Below are positions 16,405-23,780 of a stretch of DNA of 31,939 nucleotides, in pieces. The DNA lies in contig CAYSCH010000065.1 in NCBI GenBank assembly GCA_964429355.1, positions 1 through 31,939 of the forward strand, written 5' to 3'. Origin of the DNA: JAAYAY01 sp964429355 (GTDB lineage Bacteria > Planctomycetota > Planctomycetia > Pirellulales > Thermoguttaceae). Position numbers and translations under genes: made by a program. Every line of letters begins with the position of its first letter. Position 1 is the first letter of the stretch. Below the pieces are notes generated by a model that was not told the DNA's origin, made no database searches, and saw only the letters and a program-made list of their open reading frames with translations.

Positions 16405-16827
16405 CTACCCGAACACAGCGAGGACGGCCCTGCGGACTCGCCTCCAATCGGCCTCATCCCACCGTTCCTTGTTCGTCTCGGGGATCGGCGTGACGTAGGC
16501 GTTTTGGATGGCACTTGGATCATCGGAAGTGAACGACATGGCCGGTGCCCAACCGAACCCGAAGCCGGGCGCACCAAGACTTCCCATCGTTTCCACGTTC
16601 TCGGCAATCAGGCCACACCGGTCGATGAAATTCTCGAACTGCTCACGATCCAGGAGGGCACACCACTTGCGGTGGTGTCCATTCTCCCAGCAACCCTCCA
16701 GGTAGCCGTATTCGTACTGATCGTCGTCTTCGGCCTCAGCCCACAGATCGGTGACGGATGGCGGGGCGTAATCGAGAACATCGGTGTCCGCCGGAACGTC
16801 CACGGAGTAGATCACGGAGAACTGCAT
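16405..16827 (-). CDS. Hypothetical protein
   Basis: 140 residues from the ATG at 16827 (GGAG nine bases upstream); longer in-frame starts are low-complexity. It begins QFSVIYSVDVPADTDVLDYAPP, followed by an acidic loop (AEAEDDDQYEYGYLEG), GHHRKWCALLDREQFENFIDRCGL, and a Gly-rich GAPGFGFGWAPAMSF. The WxxxLDRExFxxFIDRCGL helix with a Gly-rich end is distinctive, but the family is not identified. Two GGACACC copies are inside. Confidence 0.65.
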   Translation of the reverse strand: MQFSVIYSVDVPADTDVLDYAPPSVTDLWAEAEDDDQYEYGYLEGCWENGHHRKWCALLDREQFENFIDRCGLIAENVETMGSLGAPGFGFGWAPAMSFTSDDPSAIQNAYVTPIPETNKERWDEADWRRVRRAVLAVFG

Positions 16828-16936
16828 TCGGATGGCTCCATTGGCTTGAGGTGTTGCCGCTCTCGATGCGAGAGCGATTACGCCCCGATGACCGGTGTCC
16901 GAGGAGAAGAATGGGAAGGCCGCAGCCACGCCTCGG

Positions 16937-17680
16937 CTATCCCTCACGATTTCCGTTGGCCTCGAACGTGTAGTCATTGGCTTCGGCGAAGTCGAGCAAC
17001 TGCTCATCGCTGATGCGATCCCAGTAGTCCTCTTCAAGCGTCCCGTAGATCGCCTTGCTGAGCCGAAGCCGGATGTTCTCGGCATCCTCGACGAAGCTGG
17101 TGAAGAGCGACCGCACTTTGGGCGTGTTGCTCACCCATCGCCACTTGTCGCTCGCCCTGTGGGTGTCCACGTAACGGCCGTCATCATTGAGCGAAGCGAC
17201 AAATCGGCAGGTGCGTTCGTGGCTGTAATGGTGGCTGGTCCGCTCCACGGCCACGTCTTGGATATGATCCCGCACGAGCAACAACCGGCGGTAGTTCGGG
17301 TTCGTCGGCTTGCCGCCGATCAAGTGGACGATGTAGGGCAGGAACCGCTCCTGGCCGTCAACGACTTCCACCGTGTCTTTTCCATCAACGGTGTCCGCCA
17401 GAAAGGCAACGAGCTTGTCCAGATCCACGGCAGCCGTGAAGCTCACCCCGTCGCCCTGGCACCAGAAGCCGGAGAAGCTGATCTTGGCGTTCTCGAAGCC
17501 GATTTGGTCCAGAGCGTGTTGCCAGAAGTCCAGGACATACGAGTACCAGTCGAAGTCGGTGGCGGCTTCTTGCAGCCACGATCTTGCCCGTTCGATTGCC
17601 TTCTTCGTGACCTCACCTTGCTTGGCAAGATCCAGCAATTCCTTGAACGTGTATACGGTCTTGCTGATGGTCCGTGGCAT
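16937..17680 (-). CDS. Phage/plasmid-type protein with SGFWxQGDG motif
   Basis: 247 residues from the ATG at 17680 (SD AAAAGG). After an N-terminal helical region (YTFKELLDLAKQGEVTKKAIERA) comes DWYSYVLDFWQHALDQIGF, then the hallmark KISFSGFWCQGDGVSFTA. This W-Y helix plus SGFxxQGDGxxF arrangement is shared with an uncharacterised family in phages and mobile elements. Later parts include SHHYSHERTCRFVASLND and an acidic C-terminus with EEDYWDRISDEQLLDFAEAN. The biochemical role is unknown. Two GGACACC copies lie inside as Asp-Thr codons. Confidence 0.75.
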   Translation of the reverse strand: MPRTISKTVYTFKELLDLAKQGEVTKKAIERARSWLQEAATDFDWYSYVLDFWQHALDQIGFENAKISFSGFWCQGDGVSFTAAVDLDKLVAFLADTVDGKDTVEVVDGQERFLPYIVHLIGGKPTNPNYRRLLLVRDHIQDVAVERTSHHYSHERTCRFVASLNDDGRYVDTHRASDKWRWVSNTPKVRSLFTSFVEDAENIRLRLSKAIYGTLEEDYWDRISDEQLLDFAEANDYTFEANGNREG

Positions 17681-17738
17681 TGCGTGTCCTTTTCTGCTGA
17701 GCGACCGTTGGCCAGGGATCTGCTCGGTGTCCCGGCGG

Positions 17739-18143
17739 TCAGAACCAAGAAGCGAACAAAGGCCCTTGACCGCCCTGCCGCACTTGACGCACGAGGGCCA
17801 GAGCCCGGCGGAACTCGGCCATTGGTCCCCGGTGGTGCTTCCGCCGCTGAATGGCGTTTCGGATCGCCAATTCGCCCACTTCCGCCACGGTGTCCCGCAG
17901 GTCGGCGCATTTGGTGTTGCCGTTGGCGAACCGCTTGCTCGCCCAGTCGTAATACCACTCGCAGAAGTAGGCTTCGCCCTGGGTAAAGTGGGCGATGGCG
18001 TTGGCGGCGGCTTGCGGTGTGAAGTACCCGAGGCTCTCGGCGATCAAGTGGGCCACAAGGCAGGGCAGACGTTGGAGCACGTCCTTTTGGCTGCGGACTT
18101 TCCGGGTGACGGCCACAGTAGGTCTCTCCTGGTTCACGATCAT
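17739..18143 (-). CDS. Hypothetical protein
   Basis: 134 residues from the ATG at 18143, with SD GAGGAG. A basic N-terminus (IVNQERPTVAVTRKVRSQKDV) is followed by helices (LQRLPCLVAHLIAESLGYF, PQAAANAIAHFTQGEAYFCEWYYDWASKRFAN) and a basic tail with RRKHHRG. The fold appears all-helical; no known family is assigned. One GGACACC is inside (RDTVAE) and one follows the stop after six bases. Confidence 0.63.
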   Translation of the reverse strand: MIVNQERPTVAVTRKVRSQKDVLQRLPCLVAHLIAESLGYFTPQAAANAIAHFTQGEAYFCEWYYDWASKRFANGNTKCADLRDTVAEVGELAIRNAIQRRKHHRGPMAEFRRALALVRQVRQGGQGPLFASWF

Positions 18144-18175
18144 CGCTCCTCTTTCACAACGCTGTTCGGTGTCCG

Positions 18176-18745
18176 CTATTGCCGCCCGTTGTCTCGGATT
18201 TCGTCGATCTCCCACGGAGCAAGCTCCTCGGACGCATCCGGGATCAGCGGTGTCCGACTGGAAACAGGATGAGGAACGCTCGGTGCTTTGCCCTTGCAGC
18301 CGGTGAACCTGTACGTGCAGCACGCCCAGAACGCTTCGCCCGTCGCCCGATTCTCCCGAAGGACCATTGGATGATGGCAGGCGGGGCACAGTCGGAAATT
18401 GGCGGGGTCGGCGTGCCGATCAATGGCCTTGCGGAGGTTTTGCTTCCACGAGACGACCCGAAGACATTTGTGCGGCCGTCCCACCGGCACGATCTGCTCC
18501 TGGTGTCCGACCTGAATCTTGTGGAACAACTGCACCCGAATGGCATCCGTGCCAATCGGTCGGCTTTCGCCATCGGGGTTGATGGCCGTGTACACTCGGA
18601 GAGACAGACGATGCTCGCCCACCCGCACGATCTTGGCGTAGACCAACTCGACCACGCCCTTGAGCGCCAAGGGCTGAAAGCCCAGACCGGTCAGGAACTC
18701 GTGGATCTCGTCACGGGAAATCGCATAGAACTGAGCGGCCATCAT
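18176..18745 (-). CDS. Zinc-ribbon protein (topoisomerase-type C4 finger)
   Basis: 189 residues from the ATG at 18745 (SD GGGAG; the second codon is also ATG). Residues 1-90 are beta-rich (AQFYAISRDEIHEFLTGLGF, VVELVYAKIVRVGEHRLSLRVYTAINP) with a VQLF segment. Residues 91-115 are basic and helical (SWKQNLRKAIDRHAD). Residues 118-152 form a zinc ribbon: LCPAC, MVLREN, FWACCTYRFTGCKG (Cys120, 123, 142/143, 150). This resembles the C-terminal zinc ribbons of type IA topoisomerases and of some nucleases, so DNA or RNA binding is likely. There is no topoisomerase or nuclease domain. Confidence 0.75.
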   Translation of the reverse strand: MMAAQFYAISRDEIHEFLTGLGFQPLALKGVVELVYAKIVRVGEHRLSLRVYTAINPDGESRPIGTDAIRVQLFHKIQVGHQEQIVPVGRPHKCLRVVSWKQNLRKAIDRHADPANFRLCPACHHPMVLRENRATGEAFWACCTYRFTGCKGKAPSVPHPVSSRTPLIPDASEELAPWEIDEIRDNGRQ

Positions 18746-18796
18746 CGTTCTCCCGTTGTGAGGGCTGGTGGCAACGTGCCGCTCGCTGGTGTCCTT

Positions 18797-19393
18797 TCAG
18801 CGGGCTTTGCCGTTCTTGAGGAATCCGCCCTCGATCAGCATGGCCCGCATTTCGGCGAGAATGGTCTCCTCGGTCCAGTGCGCCACCGTGGCGACCCGTT
18901 CCATGAGGGCGTACCGATTCTCCGTAAGGTGGTCATCGGCTTCGGAGCGGCGACGAAGATGGCGGGTGACAGCACGACAAGCCTCGGTGCTGATGAACGG
19001 GGCGACATACCCCTGATTCAGCCAGCGTTCTTCTCGACAGACTTCGATGCGGCCGACGCAATGGCCTGCGGTGTCCTGTACGTCCACCGATGCCGCCTTG
19101 TGGCAGTTGTCCATCATCGGCCATTGGTTCTTGGGGAGTAGAGGTAGGAGATCGTGCCAAGCCCGGTGCATCCACGGCACCCGGTTCACAATCTCCACGA
19201 ACTCGTCACGGCTAGGAGGTCGCTCGAAGTCGATGCTGCGGGGGCGGTAATACTGCTCACCCGCCTCGAACCCAATGGAAGCCACAGGCCGGACCCCCGC
19301 CTCGACGGCACGTGGCCAGTAGTGGATCGTCAATCGCCAGAAGGTGGTGTTCGTCATCATCGCAATGACTCGCATAGGAATGGGTGGGTTCAC
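18797..19393 (-). CDS. Hypothetical protein
   Basis: 198 residues if the GTG at 19393 is used (GAAGGG seven bases upstream); an internal ATG before TNTTFWRLTIHYWPRA is the alternative. It carries YYRPRSIDFERPPSRDEFVEIVNRVPWMHRAW, NQWPMMDNCHKAASVDVQ, an ATP-grasp-unlike middle, and a C-terminal helical part (VATVAHWTEETILAEMRAMLIEG). No motif is recognised. It sits between two other unknown genes with GGACACC two bases after its stop. Confidence 0.62.
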   Translation of the reverse strand: MNPPIPMRVIAMMTNTTFWRLTIHYWPRAVEAGVRPVASIGFEAGEQYYRPRSIDFERPPSRDEFVEIVNRVPWMHRAWHDLLPLLPKNQWPMMDNCHKAASVDVQDTAGHCVGRIEVCREERWLNQGYVAPFISTEACRAVTRHLRRRSEADDHLTENRYALMERVATVAHWTEETILAEMRAMLIEGGFLKNGKAR

Positions 19394-19420
19394 TTCGATG
19401 CCCTTCAGGGCGGTGTCCCG

Positions 19421-20104
19421 TCAGATTGCTGAGTTGCAGCGCACCTCGGCAATCTCTTCCATCACACCATCCCACGTCACTGACCTCAGTCCCCTGACAC
19501 GGTAGCCGCCGCCGTTGTCGTCGGTCGGCAGCCAACCGGGGCGGCAGCGACGACCACGCATGAACAACGGGTCGATGTCCTTGCGGTGGAAGTAGCTGAC
19601 AGGTTCGGTGTCCTGATCCCCTTTCATCACGATCTCGAATAGCTCTGCTCGCCGATCCTCGTCCTCGGCTACCTCGTCGGTCTCTTCGTACTGGCTTTCC
19701 AGGAACCAAAGTTCGTAAGAGGCGCAGAACTCGCAAAGGTGGAAATGCTGCCGCCGGTCAAGGGCGTAGACGCCGAACAGCCGTTTGGTCATGGCCTGAA
19801 CGTCCTCGCACCACCACTCCCGCTCGGGCACTTTGACAATGCAGGTGTCCGGTTGGAGTTGGACCCGGCCAACTTCGATCTCGGACCCATCTGGCAGGAA
19901 GAAGTCCCCCCGCTCCTGAACGTAGCTGGGTGTCCCGTCGTGATCCCAAGCCTCTTGGGCGTAGACCTCACCGTGGCTGTACTCGCCATCCACGAAGAGC
20001 AGCGTACAATCCGTGCGGTCGAACTCTCGGCCTTCCGTGCCGTCCTTCACCGGGATGAAGACGGCATTGGGCCGGAAGACTTGCCTCTCGATGACGGCAG
20101 GCAT
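19421..20104 (-). CDS. Hypothetical protein
   Basis: 227 residues from the ATG at 20104 (SD GAGGAAACC). It begins PAVIERQVFRPNAVFIPVKDG, with beta-rich segments (DCTLLFVDGEYSHGEVY, FLPDGSEIEVGRVQLQPDTCIVKV), then HFHLCEFCASYELWFLESQYEE with a CxxC pair, an acidic linker, and a Gly-rich GGGYRVRGLRSVTWDG. No enzyme motif is seen. Three GGACACC copies are inside (DGTPSY, PDTCIV, QDTEPV). Confidence 0.63.
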   Translation of the reverse strand: MPAVIERQVFRPNAVFIPVKDGTEGREFDRTDCTLLFVDGEYSHGEVYAQEAWDHDGTPSYVQERGDFFLPDGSEIEVGRVQLQPDTCIVKVPEREWWCEDVQAMTKRLFGVYALDRRQHFHLCEFCASYELWFLESQYEETDEVAEDEDRRAELFEIVMKGDQDTEPVSYFHRKDIDPLFMRGRRCRPGWLPTDDNGGGYRVRGLRSVTWDGVMEEIAEVRCNSAI

Positions 20105-20267
20105 CGTGGTTTCCTCGTGGTTCGGGTGTTCTGACGTATGTTCCGTGCAGGGACGGTCGGTGTCCTCGTCCAGAAAAAGGACAGAATCCCGTTGGGCAAA
20201 GTTTGCCCATCGGGAACACCGGGGTATTCGAGAGGGCTTGACTCTGAGGAACTCTACCGCCCCCCAC

Positions 20268-20711
20268 TCAGGCCGCTGCCGGAGTCGCCAAAGCCGACGC
20301 CGGGAGAATCTCAACTTCCAGGTCTTTGGTGATGACCCTGCCGCTACGAGGCATCTTCGGCAGCTTCTCGATCACTTGCTTTCGCACACGAGCAATGGCC
20401 AGTTCCACGTTTTCCATCCGCTCTCGGATGTGCTGATCTTCGTTGCCGCCGTCCTGCATGGCCTCCGTGAGGGCTTCCGTCAGAACGGCCAGGGCCTTGT
20501 CACCTGCAAGGCCCGTTTTCTCAAGGACCAGGGCAAGCGTCGTTATCAACGGGATGCTGACGGTCGGCGCAATCATCTCGTCGGGTTTCTTCTCGACCGT
20601 GCCGACGACCCGCACGGTGAGAACCTCATCGAAGTAGTGCCGCCCAGGCTCCAGGTGCAACGGTTCATCCTTCCATGCCCTTGCGACAAGACTCCGAATG
20701 TTCTCACACAT
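20268..20711 (-). CDS. Hypothetical helical protein
   Basis: 147 residues from the ATG at 20711 (SD AAGGAACC). It begins CENIRSLVARAWKDEPLHLEPG, followed by a short beta segment (YFDEVLTVRVVGTVEKKPDE), then long helices (SIPLITTLALVLEKTGLAGDKALAVLTEAL) and a coiled-coil-like RERMENVELAIARVRKQVIEKLP. The C-terminus is Ala-rich. It looks like a partner protein of a phage/plasmid operon (a recombination accessory or host-interaction factor), but no function is known. It lies just downstream of the tyrosine recombinase. Confidence 0.65.
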   Translation of the reverse strand: MCENIRSLVARAWKDEPLHLEPGRHYFDEVLTVRVVGTVEKKPDEMIAPTVSIPLITTLALVLEKTGLAGDKALAVLTEALTEAMQDGGNEDQHIRERMENVELAIARVRKQVIEKLPKMPRSGRVITKDLEVEILPASALATPAAA

Positions 20712-20776
20712 GGTTTGGTTCCTTGCTGGTGGTTGTGTTGCGTGGGTCAGTTCCGACGTGTTGATTTCCGGTGTCC

Positions 20777-21688
20777 TCAGTAGTTCAACCGGTCGGCTGC
20801 ATCACCAAGCTGCTGCTCCGTCCGTTTCGTATACCGGGCGGTGGTGTTCAGGTTTTCGTGGCCGAGAATCTGGGCCAGGGCAACGAGGTCATTCCCGTTG
20901 TCCTCAAGGAACTTGTGCGAGAACGTGTGCCTGAGCAAATGCGGGTAGATCTTGAAGCCGCAAAACGCCGAGTATTTGTCGCACAGAGACCGGATGCCTT
21001 TCTCGGTCAACGGCCCTCGCTCACCGATGAACACTTTGCTCGACACAACCGGCGGTCGGGTGTCCAAGTAGGCTTGAATGGATTGGCGTGCGGGGAGGGG
21101 CAAGGGAGCGGTTCGCTGTTTGTTGCCCTTGCCGAGTCGGAAGGTGGCCGAGCCGCTCCGTTCATTCAGGATCAAGTCGTGGAGTTCCAGGGCAACCGCA
21201 TCGCTGACCCGGCAACCGGTGTACAAGAATAAGGAGAAGATCGCCCCGGTTCGCACGTCCTTGCGAAGCTCGACCTCTCGAAGTAAGCGGCGCACTTGGC
21301 CCCGATCCAGTCCTTTGGGGGCGAGCACTTGCCGCCGGAGTTCCTTGACCGGCTTGGCGGGATTGAATGGGAGTCGCCCCTCCTGCACCAGCCATCCGAA
21401 GAACCGGCGCAGGGTGACGATGTTCCTGTTGAGAGTGGACACCGACTTACCCTGATTTCGCCTCAACTGGTCCCGAAAGTCGCCCACGTCTCGGATGGTC
21501 ACTCGGCCGACCGTGAACGGCTCGTGGTTGGCGGCGACGAACCAGCGGGCGAATCTCCTCACGTCCTGGATCACCGCTCTTCGGGTGTTGGCGGCGAAGT
21601 CGTGTGCCGCAAGGAACTGCACCAGGAGGGAAGGCTCGTCCTTGCCGACCGGGATGGTGTCGAAAACATTATCGCTTGAATTCCGCAT
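20777..21688 (-). CDS. Tyrosine recombinase (XerC/D-like)
   Basis: 303 residues, the typical Xer length, from the ATG at 21688 (GGAG upstream). The N-terminal core-binding (SAM-like) domain is about 15-105. The catalytic domain has Arg160 (LYTGCRVSD), the beta-hairpin Lys region (GKGNKQR), His250 and Arg253 (YPHLLRHTF), His277 (ILGHENL) and the nucleophile Tyr286 (TARYTKR). All catalytic residues are present. It lies third in the operon after a RuvB-like ATPase and an HTH protein, so it is the probable integrase or excisionase partner for the array. The stop TGA is abutted by GGACACCGG. One reversed GGACACC is inside (21437). Confidence 0.93.
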   Translation of the reverse strand: MRNSSDNVFDTIPVGKDEPSLLVQFLAAHDFAANTRRAVIQDVRRFARWFVAANHEPFTVGRVTIRDVGDFRDQLRRNQGKSVSTLNRNIVTLRRFFGWLVQEGRLPFNPAKPVKELRRQVLAPKGLDRGQVRRLLREVELRKDVRTGAIFSLFLYTGCRVSDAVALELHDLILNERSGSATFRLGKGNKQRTAPLPLPARQSIQAYLDTRPPVVSSKVFIGERGPLTEKGIRSLCDKYSAFCGFKIYPHLLRHTFSHKFLEDNGNDLVALAQILGHENLNTTARYTKRTEQQLGDAADRLNY

Positions 21689-21757
21689 CGCCTATCTCCA
21701 GAAAATGGACGGAAAGCAGACGGCACTACGGCCGAATTGGGGCGAGATTCGCACGTA

Positions 21758-22240
21758 TCAGCCGACATTACCGGAGGTGTCCCGGCGCTTGATGTGAAGG
21801 AACACGGCTCGCACAACCTCCCCCTGGTTCACTCCAGTGAGCCCAGTGGGGAAGAGTTCTTTGATCGCCGCCGCCACCTGAGCGGACGTGGCGGCGACCA
21901 GCCCCAAAGCCCGAAGGCCGTTCAACACGTCCTCGTGCTGGTCCTTGCTGGTCGGCTTCGACTTGGCCTTGCTCGTTGGCTTCGGCGGGGAAGTCGGTCG
22001 GTGTCCACGTGAATAGAAGAGCACCGGTTGGCCGTTCACGCCGCAGTTCCGCCGCCGCACTTCCAAACAGACCTTCTGCAACTCTTCGACATAAACCGGA
22101 CGGCGATTCGACAGCTTGTAGACAGGTGGAGGAAACACTCCTGCGGCCAGCAGTTCGTAGAAACGTGCCCGGCTGAGGCCGACCATCGCCGCCATTTCGG
22201 AGACGCTAACGATTGCTTTGGTGCGAGGTTCATTGGTCAT
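21758..22240 (-). CDS. AlpA/excisionase-type HTH DNA-binding protein
   Basis: 160 residues from the ATG at 22240, with GAAGGA upstream; a GTG at 22258 is an alternative. The first 60 residues form a MerR-like/HTH_17 winged helix (SVSEMAAMVGLSRARFYELLAAGVFP, VYKLSNRRPVYVEEL), the form used by excisionases and AlpA regulators. A basic Lys/Ser/Pro linker (SPPKPTSKAKSKPTS) is followed by a C-terminal helical domain (VLNGLRALGLVAATSAQVAAAIKELFP). It likely controls directionality or transcription of the adjacent recombinase, and is one candidate for binding the repeated GGACACC motif or the 21-bp dyads (inference). Confidence 0.85.
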   Translation of the reverse strand: MTNEPRTKAIVSVSEMAAMVGLSRARFYELLAAGVFPPPVYKLSNRRPVYVEELQKVCLEVRRRNCGVNGQPVLFYSRGHRPTSPPKPTSKAKSKPTSKDQHEDVLNGLRALGLVAATSAQVAAAIKELFPTGLTGVNQGEVVRAVFLHIKRRDTSGNVG

Positions 22241-22261
22241 TGGACGAACATCCTTCACAAA

Positions 22262-23221
22262 TCAGACTTCATTTTGACGGAGGCTGGACAGGTGCTCTCG
22301 GCCATCGACAGTCAGTTCCCGCCTGCCTTGATCGTCCTTCACGATGAGGCCAGCACGAATCAGGAACGGCTCGACCACTCCGGCAACAGTCTTGCCGGGC
22401 AAACCCAAAACCGATGCCACAACATTCAAGCGGGTCGCACCATCCGCCACCGCCTGAAGGTACTTCTGGTCGGTTGGCCCGAGGCCCAATTCGTCGAGTT
22501 GTTCAAGGCTGCACGCCCGAAGCAAATGATCGGTCGTGATCGTGGTTTCGCCATTGGCTCGGCAAACTCGGCGACAGCTTTGCAGGAGCCGCAATGCCAG
22601 CCTCGGTGTCCCCCGAGATCGCTGGGCGATTTGTGCGAAGACCTCGTTCTCCGTGTCCCACTTCACCGCCCGGCTTCGCATCTCCACGATGGCGGTAAGC
22701 TCGGGCATGAAGTAAAAGTCAAACCGCAGCACTAGCTTCATCCTGTCCCGAAGCGGTTGTAGGAGTGCATGTTCATCGGTCGTGCTCAAGAGCAAGGTGA
22801 AGTCATGCAGAGGCAGGCTGTAGGGAGCGGTTCGTCCGCCGCTGACGACGATCTCTCGCCGGTCCAAAGCCCGGTAGAGCGCCGTCTGATATGGCTTGGT
22901 GAGTTCGTGCGCCTCGTCGAGATGGACCACATCCTTGTCCCTCGCACCGAGCAACAAGGAGTTGAGGTCGGCTGGTGTTTTGATTGACTGCCCGAGAACC
23001 TCGTGCAATTCGGTCGCCATCTCGCAGGCGATGATCCTTGCCAGTGCTGACTTGCCAACACCTGGAGGGCCAAGCAGCATCGCATCATCGAACCGGCGGT
23101 CGTCGGCAAAACTGGCATCGAGCGCCACCATGACTTGCTCAACCACACCGGATTGGCCAATCAGATGACGGATGGAGGACGGAGCAACATCGTTGATTTC
23201 GTTCGGCTCGAATTCACTCAT
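22262..23221 (-). CDS. RuvB-like AAA+ ATPase
   Basis: 319 residues from the ATG at 23221 (GGATCGGAG leader); an in-frame start at 23344 would add non-family sequence. It starts with the RuvB-type IRHLIGQSGVVEQVMVAL, then Walker A GPPGVGKS (51-58), Walker B VVHLDEAH (98-105), sensor 1 LLLSTTDEHALL, an arginine-rich region (RSRGTPRLALRLLQSCRR) and a C-terminal winged helix (LNVVASVLGLPGKTVAGVVEPFLIRAGLI). This matches RuvB, the motor that drives Holliday-junction branch migration. Chromosomal RuvB works with RuvA and RuvC, and neither is seen here. Its place in front of the excisionase-like and Xer-like genes suggests a recombination or replication-fork role for the element. Confidence 0.9.
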   Translation of the reverse strand: MSEFEPNEINDVAPSSIRHLIGQSGVVEQVMVALDASFADDRRFDDAMLLGPPGVGKSALARIIACEMATELHEVLGQSIKTPADLNSLLLGARDKDVVHLDEAHELTKPYQTALYRALDRREIVVSGGRTAPYSLPLHDFTLLLSTTDEHALLQPLRDRMKLVLRFDFYFMPELTAIVEMRSRAVKWDTENEVFAQIAQRSRGTPRLALRLLQSCRRVCRANGETTITTDHLLRACSLEQLDELGLGPTDQKYLQAVADGATRLNVVASVLGLPGKTVAGVVEPFLIRAGLIVKDDQGRRELTVDGREHLSSLRQNEV

Positions 23222-23456
23222 GGTCGGCTCCGATCCGTGGTTGGGTTTCGTTTGGATGACTGCTCCGGCGGTGTCCGTTCGGTGTTCGAGCGGTCGTCGG
23301 ATCACACCACTACGGATCGCTCGAAGCCGAGCGCCCCAAAGCAATGTTCGAGTTGAGCGGGGGACGGATAGCCGCTCGCTGCCTGTGGGTGGTGAAGGCG
23401 TTTTGTATAGGCGTTATACAAAGCCGCCGATAACTCCGGTTCGAGGGCAGTGCCTT
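23222..23456 (-). promoter_or_regulatory. Leader/promoter region of the array with dyad A
   Basis: 235 bases before the first array gene. They include the first GGACACC (23270-23276), about 50 bases before the RuvB-like start, and the 21-bp dyad at 23402-23422. No unambiguous promoter is seen; the AT-rich dyad itself contains TATACA and TTGTAT, which could form promoter elements. Confidence 0.45.
23402..23422. repeat. Perfect 21-bp dyad, copy A
   Basis: Arms TTTGTATA and TATACAAA (8 bp, perfect) surround GGCGT. It lies about 180 bases upstream of the RuvB-like gene start, near one end of the motif-dense interval. A near copy in inverted orientation is at 13819-13839. It could be an operator for the array or a recombination core. 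Confidence 0.7.
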
Positions 23457-23780
23457 TCAGTCGCCCAAGACATCGACGACCGCCTCTCGGAAGAGCGTCC
23501 CTCGCCCGAGCCATCTGGCGATTTCGGCGATCTTCATCATCGTCGGCTTGAACGGGTTGTCGTCGCACAAGTGGTCGGGACTGTCGCCCTGCCAAGTGTT
23601 ATGACACGGCCGACAAACCAAAATTGTCGCTTGGGGGTTGAAAAACCCATACTGATAACTCAGGTGATGTGTGTCGATTCCAGGCGCTCGGCAGATGACA
23701 CAGAGGCCCCCATCCCTTCGATAGACAAATCGCCGAAGTTCCTGCCAGTGTTCCGTGTTCATTAGTAGTTCATGGTTCAT
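23457..23780 (-). CDS. HNH endonuclease-like protein
   Basis: 107 residues from an ATG at 23780; an ATG at 23762 is also possible, and neither has a good SD. It carries an HNH core: CVICRAPGIDTHHLSY (Cys27, Cys30, His38-His39) then LVCRPCHNTW (Cys56, Cys59, His60), with a CxxC pair on either side for structural zinc. HNH domains cut DNA and occur as free-standing nucleases in phages and mobile elements. The C-terminal part (FKPTMMKIAEIARWLGRG) is helical. An 11-mer CATAGATACTT upstream is shared with 26854 and could be part of a promoter. Confidence 0.8.
   Translation of the reverse strand: MNHELLMNTEHWQELRRFVYRRDGGLCVICRAPGIDTHHLSYQYGFFNPQATILVCRPCHNTWQGDSPDHLCDDNPFKPTMMKIAEIARWLGRGTLFREAVVDVLGD

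Larger units (their letters stand above)
13393..23276 (-). repeat. Dense, one-orientation GGACACC motif family (39 copies)
   Basis: GGTGTCC on the + strand begins at 13393, 13545, 13674, 13796, 13870, 14144, 14466, 14680, 14850, 15006, 15268, 15584, 15735, 15857, 16228, 16387, 16674, 16783, 16894, 17162, 17390, 17726, 17889, 18168, 18249, 18502, 18788, 19070, 19412, 19607, 19844, 19929, 20159, 20770, 21059, 21776, 22000, 22605 and 23270. Twenty are in spacers and nineteen inside genes, in all reading frames (GAC-ACC, GGA-CAC, nGG-ACA). One reversed copy was seen (21437-21443). Outside the interval I found only 1369-1375 and, reversed, 1955-1961. A given 7-mer is expected about once per strand in 10 kb. 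Spacer copies tend to extend to GGACACCGG. Counts were made by eye. Confidence 0.85.

Noticed and set aside
13393..23276. Reading the array as a CRISPR or as an integron with attC sites
   Set aside because: The conserved word is only 7-9 bases and the intervals are genes, not uniform spacers. No attC-like paired core and complement sites were found around the genes, and the recombinase shows no integron-integrase-specific insert that I could identify.
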